This document shows positions 7,351-9,070 of a stretch of 9,070 nucleotides of DNA, piece by piece. The DNA is taken from contig CAMWGZ010000044.1 in the NCBI GenBank assembly GCA_947173915.1, forward strand, positions 1-9,070, written 5' to 3'. A model generated the notes under the pieces. The model saw nothing but the letters and a program-made list of their open reading frames with translations, was not told the origin of the DNA and did not search any database. Made by a program: the position numbers and the translations under genes. Every line of letters starts with the position of its first letter. Position 1 is the first letter of the stretch. This DNA comes from an uncultured Alistipes sp. (GTDB lineage: Bacteria > Bacteroidota > Bacteroidia > Bacteroidales > Rikenellaceae).

Positions 7351-8193
7351 CTAATTCTTCATACTGCGGGCCTGCAATTCGAGCTGCCGGATCTCGTCCA
7401 GGTCCCGGTTGCGGATCAGCACCACGTCGGTCAGCTGGGAGACATTGACCGCCAGACGGATCTCCACGTCATAGGACATCTGGTCGGCCGCCAGGGAGAA
7501 GCTCTCGACGAAGCCGATGGGAATGTCGGCCGGGAAGTATTGCGAGAAACCCGACGAGACCACCTCGTCGCCCTCGCCGATGCGGGCATATTTGGACAGC
7601 TCCCGCATCCGCACGCGGTAGCGGTCGTCGCCCGTCCAGTAGATCGAGCCGAAATAGTCGTCGCCGGCGATCTTGCCGCTCGCCTTGAACGAGGTGTTGA
7701 GAATCGACATGGCCACCGCATAGCGCTCCGACGAGGCGACCACGCGCCCGACCATCGCCCCCTCGGGCGAGAGCACGCCCATGCCCTCCTCCACGCCGTC
7801 GCGCAGCCCCCGGTCGAGCACCAGGTAGTTGCGGCTCTTGTTGATCGAGTTGGAGATCACGCGGGCCACCGACAGTTCGTAGGGTTTGGCCTCCACGCCG
7901 GCCAGCTGCACCTCGCGGAGCGAGTCGGCCGTCATGCGCCGGTAGCGGAAAAGCTCCTCTTCGAGCGTGGCGATGCGCTCCAGCAGCAGCCGGTTCTCCC
8001 CGCCCAGCGAAAAGTAGCGCCGCACCCCCGTCAAGGCACCGTGCACCGCCCCCACCGCCTGATTCGACCGGGTCAGCAGCTTGGCCTGCGTATAGACGGA
8101 CGAACGGGCGTAATAGACGACGGCGCACACCTCCAAGACAATGAAGAGCAGCGGCACGAAAATCCGCCGCAGAAATTCGATCAACTTATACAC
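7351..8193 (-). CDS. mreC: Rod shape-determining protein MreC
   Basis: MreC is a bitopic membrane protein whose periplasmic part assembles and activates the PBP2-RodA pair. The 280-residue protein has a basic cytoplasmic stub (MYKLIEFLRR), one membrane anchor (about 11-29) and a predicted coiled coil with repeated Leu/Glu (about 64-95). The double beta-barrel domain follows. Recognisable blocks are ARVISNS (110-116), LVLDRGLRDGV (124-134), EEGMGV (135-140), GAMVGRVV (145-152) and VVSSG plus FPADIPIG (211-227), all close to the MreC family pattern. The start is GTG at 8193; no upstream in-frame ATG or GTG exists after the mreB stop, and the N-terminal anchor follows immediately. The stop is TAG at 7351-7353. 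It lies 27 bp after mreB and 13 bp before mreD. Confidence 0.96.
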   Translation of the reverse strand: MYKLIEFLRRIFVPLLFIVLEVCAVVYYARSSVYTQAKLLTRSNQAVGAVHGALTGVRRYFSLGGENRLLLERIATLEEELFRYRRMTADSLREVQLAGVEAKPYELSVARVISNSINKSRNYLVLDRGLRDGVEEGMGVLSPEGAMVGRVVASSERYAVAMSILNTSFKASGKIAGDDYFGSIYWTGDDRYRVRMRELSKYARIGEGDEVVSSGFSQYFPADIPIGFVESFSLAADQMSYDVEIRLAVNVSQLTDVVLIRNRDLDEIRQLELQARSMKN

Positions 8194-8200
8194 GGCACGG

Positions 8201-8217
8201 CACAGGCTCCGCCTGCG
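8201..8217 (-). promoter_or_regulatory. Hairpin in the mreB-mreC spacer
   Basis: In the minus-strand mRNA the 27-nt spacer can form a 7-bp stem (CGCAGGC with GCCUGUG, including one G-U pair) closed by a GGA loop. It ends 7 nt before the mreC GTG and starts 3 nt after the mreB stop. There is no U-run, so it is not a classic terminator. It could be an RNA-processing or stability element between the highly expressed mreB and the rest of the operon, or it could modulate initiation at mreC. The fold is visible in the sequence; the roles are inference. Confidence 0.4.
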
Positions 8218-8220
8218 GGT

Positions 8221-9070
8221 TTATTTCATCAGGAACGAGAAGCGGTTGATGTTCTTGAGCGCGATGCCCGTACCGCGCGCGATGGCGCGCAGCGGATCCT
8301 CGGCCACGTGGAACGGGAGTCCGGTCTTGGCGTTCAGCCGCTTGCCGAGGCCCTTGATCAGGGCACCGCCGCCGGCCAGGTAGATGCCGTTCTTCACGAT
8401 GTCGGCATACAGCTCGGGGGGCATGGCCTCCAGCACCTTCATCAGCGCCGCGTCCAGCTTGACGAGCGACTTCTCCATCGCGTAGGCGATCTCCTTGTAG
8501 CTGAGCGACACGCTCTGGGGCAGCGCCGTCAGCATGTTGGGACCCGTCACGACAAAATCCTCGGGCTCCTCGTCGAGTTCGGTCAGGGCCGCGCCGATCG
8601 CGCACTTGATCGCCTCGGCCGTACGCTCGCCGATGCGGATGTTGTGCTGCTGCCGCACGTAGGCCTGAATGTCGGCGGTAAATACGTCGCCCGCCACGTT
8701 GATCGACTCCGAGCAGACGATGCCGCCCAGCGAGATGCAGGCGATCTCCGAGGTGCCGCCGCCGATGTCGATGACCATGTTGCCCTCGGGAGCCTCAACG
8801 TCCAGTCCGGCACCCAGCGCGGCGGCCATCGGCTCGTAGATCATATAGACCTCGCGGCCGCCCGCATGCTCGGCCGAGTCGCGCACCGCACGGATCTCGA
8901 CGTTGGTCGAACCGGAGGGGATGCAGACCACCATGCGCAGCGACGGCGCGAAGAGGTTGCCCGTCGTCTTGACCTTCTTGATCATGCCGCGCAGCATCAG
9001 CTCCGTGGCGTTGAAGTCGGCGATCACACCGTCATTGAGCGGACGGATCGTCTTGATATTCGGATTGGTG
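8221..9070 (-). CDS. mreB: Rod shape-determining protein MreB (actin homologue), N-terminus outside the window
   Basis: MreB polymerises into membrane-bound ATP-dependent filaments that direct the elongasome. The frame is open to the window edge and about 282 residues are visible, starting TNPNIKTIRPLNDGVIADF. This aligns with E. coli MreB from about residue 66, so some 60-65 residues, including the first phosphate-binding motif, lie beyond 9070. The GTG at 9027 encodes the Val of DGVIADF and is an internal codon, not a start. Actin-fold motifs are YEPMAAALGAG (about 8886-8812), the second phosphate motif DIGGGTSE (about 8772-8749), GERTAEAIK, and the adenosine motif YLAGGGALIKGLG (about 8382-8344), followed by FHVAEDPLRAIARGTG. 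The stop is TAA. It is the first visible gene of the elongasome operon; its promoter is not in the window. Confidence 0.98.
   Translation of the reverse strand, partial: TNPNIKTIRPLNDGVIADFNATELMLRGMIKKVKTTGNLFAPSLRMVVCIPSGSTNVEIRAVRDSAEHAGGREVYMIYEPMAAALGAGLDVEAPEGNMVIDIGGGTSEIACISLGGIVCSESINVAGDVFTADIQAYVRQQHNIRIGERTAEAIKCAIGAALTELDEEPEDFVVTGPNMLTALPQSVSLSYKEIAYAMEKSLVKLDAALMKVLEAMPPELYADIVKNGIYLAGGGALIKGLGKRLNAKTGLPFHVAEDPLRAIARGTGIALKNINRFSFLMK

Noticed and set aside
8221..9027. mreB starting at the GTG at 9027
   Set aside because: That GTG is the Val of the conserved DGVIADF block, and homologous sequence continues in frame to the window edge, so the gene is truncated rather than short.

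Overview
The window is chromosomal bacterial DNA, high in G+C (roughly 60% or more by eye) and almost entirely coding. It most resembles a Bacteroidota genome of the Alistipes/Rikenellaceae kind. Three things suggest this: the gene order mreB-mreC-mreD-mrdA-rodA on one strand, the lack of Shine-Dalgarno sites in front of most genes with an A/T-rich leader before one of them, and protein sequences of Bacteroidota flavour (an extended RodA and an MreC that begins with a short cytoplasmic stub). The genus is an inference from composition and style, not from a search.

Layout, left to right. Positions 1-880 (+) hold the 3' nine-tenths of a long-chain trans-polyprenyl diphosphate synthase, whose N-terminus lies outside the window. 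A hairpin followed by CCGTTTT overlaps its stop codon and probably terminates it. Everything else is on the minus strand. From right to left in transcription order these are: mreB (8221-9070, N-terminus outside), mreC (7351-8193), mreD (6819-7337), mrdA/PBP2 (4990-6822), rodA (3564-5000) and a PMCA-type calcium P-type ATPase (910-3510). The ATPase is convergent with the prenyl synthase, with only 29 bp between the two stop codons.

The five minus-strand genes mreB to rodA form a compact elongasome operon. The gaps are 27 and 13 bp, followed by overlaps of 4 bp (ATGA) and 11 bp. MreB filaments position the machine, MreC and MreD form its membrane scaffold, and RodA (SEDS glycosyltransferase) and PBP2 (transpeptidase) make and cross-link lateral-wall peptidoglycan. 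The ATPase follows rodA after 53 bp with no visible terminator, so it may be read from the same transcript, but no functional link to wall synthesis can be shown. The prenyl synthase probably makes the isoprenoid side chain of menaquinone.

I found no mobile element, CRISPR array, tRNA or rRNA, and no convincing new system. No gene-free stretch exceeds 53 bp. The observations most worth checking are a membrane insert of about 95 residues in RodA, a hairpin between mreB and mreC, a canonical Shine-Dalgarno site before mreD, and an intragenic hairpin in mreD.
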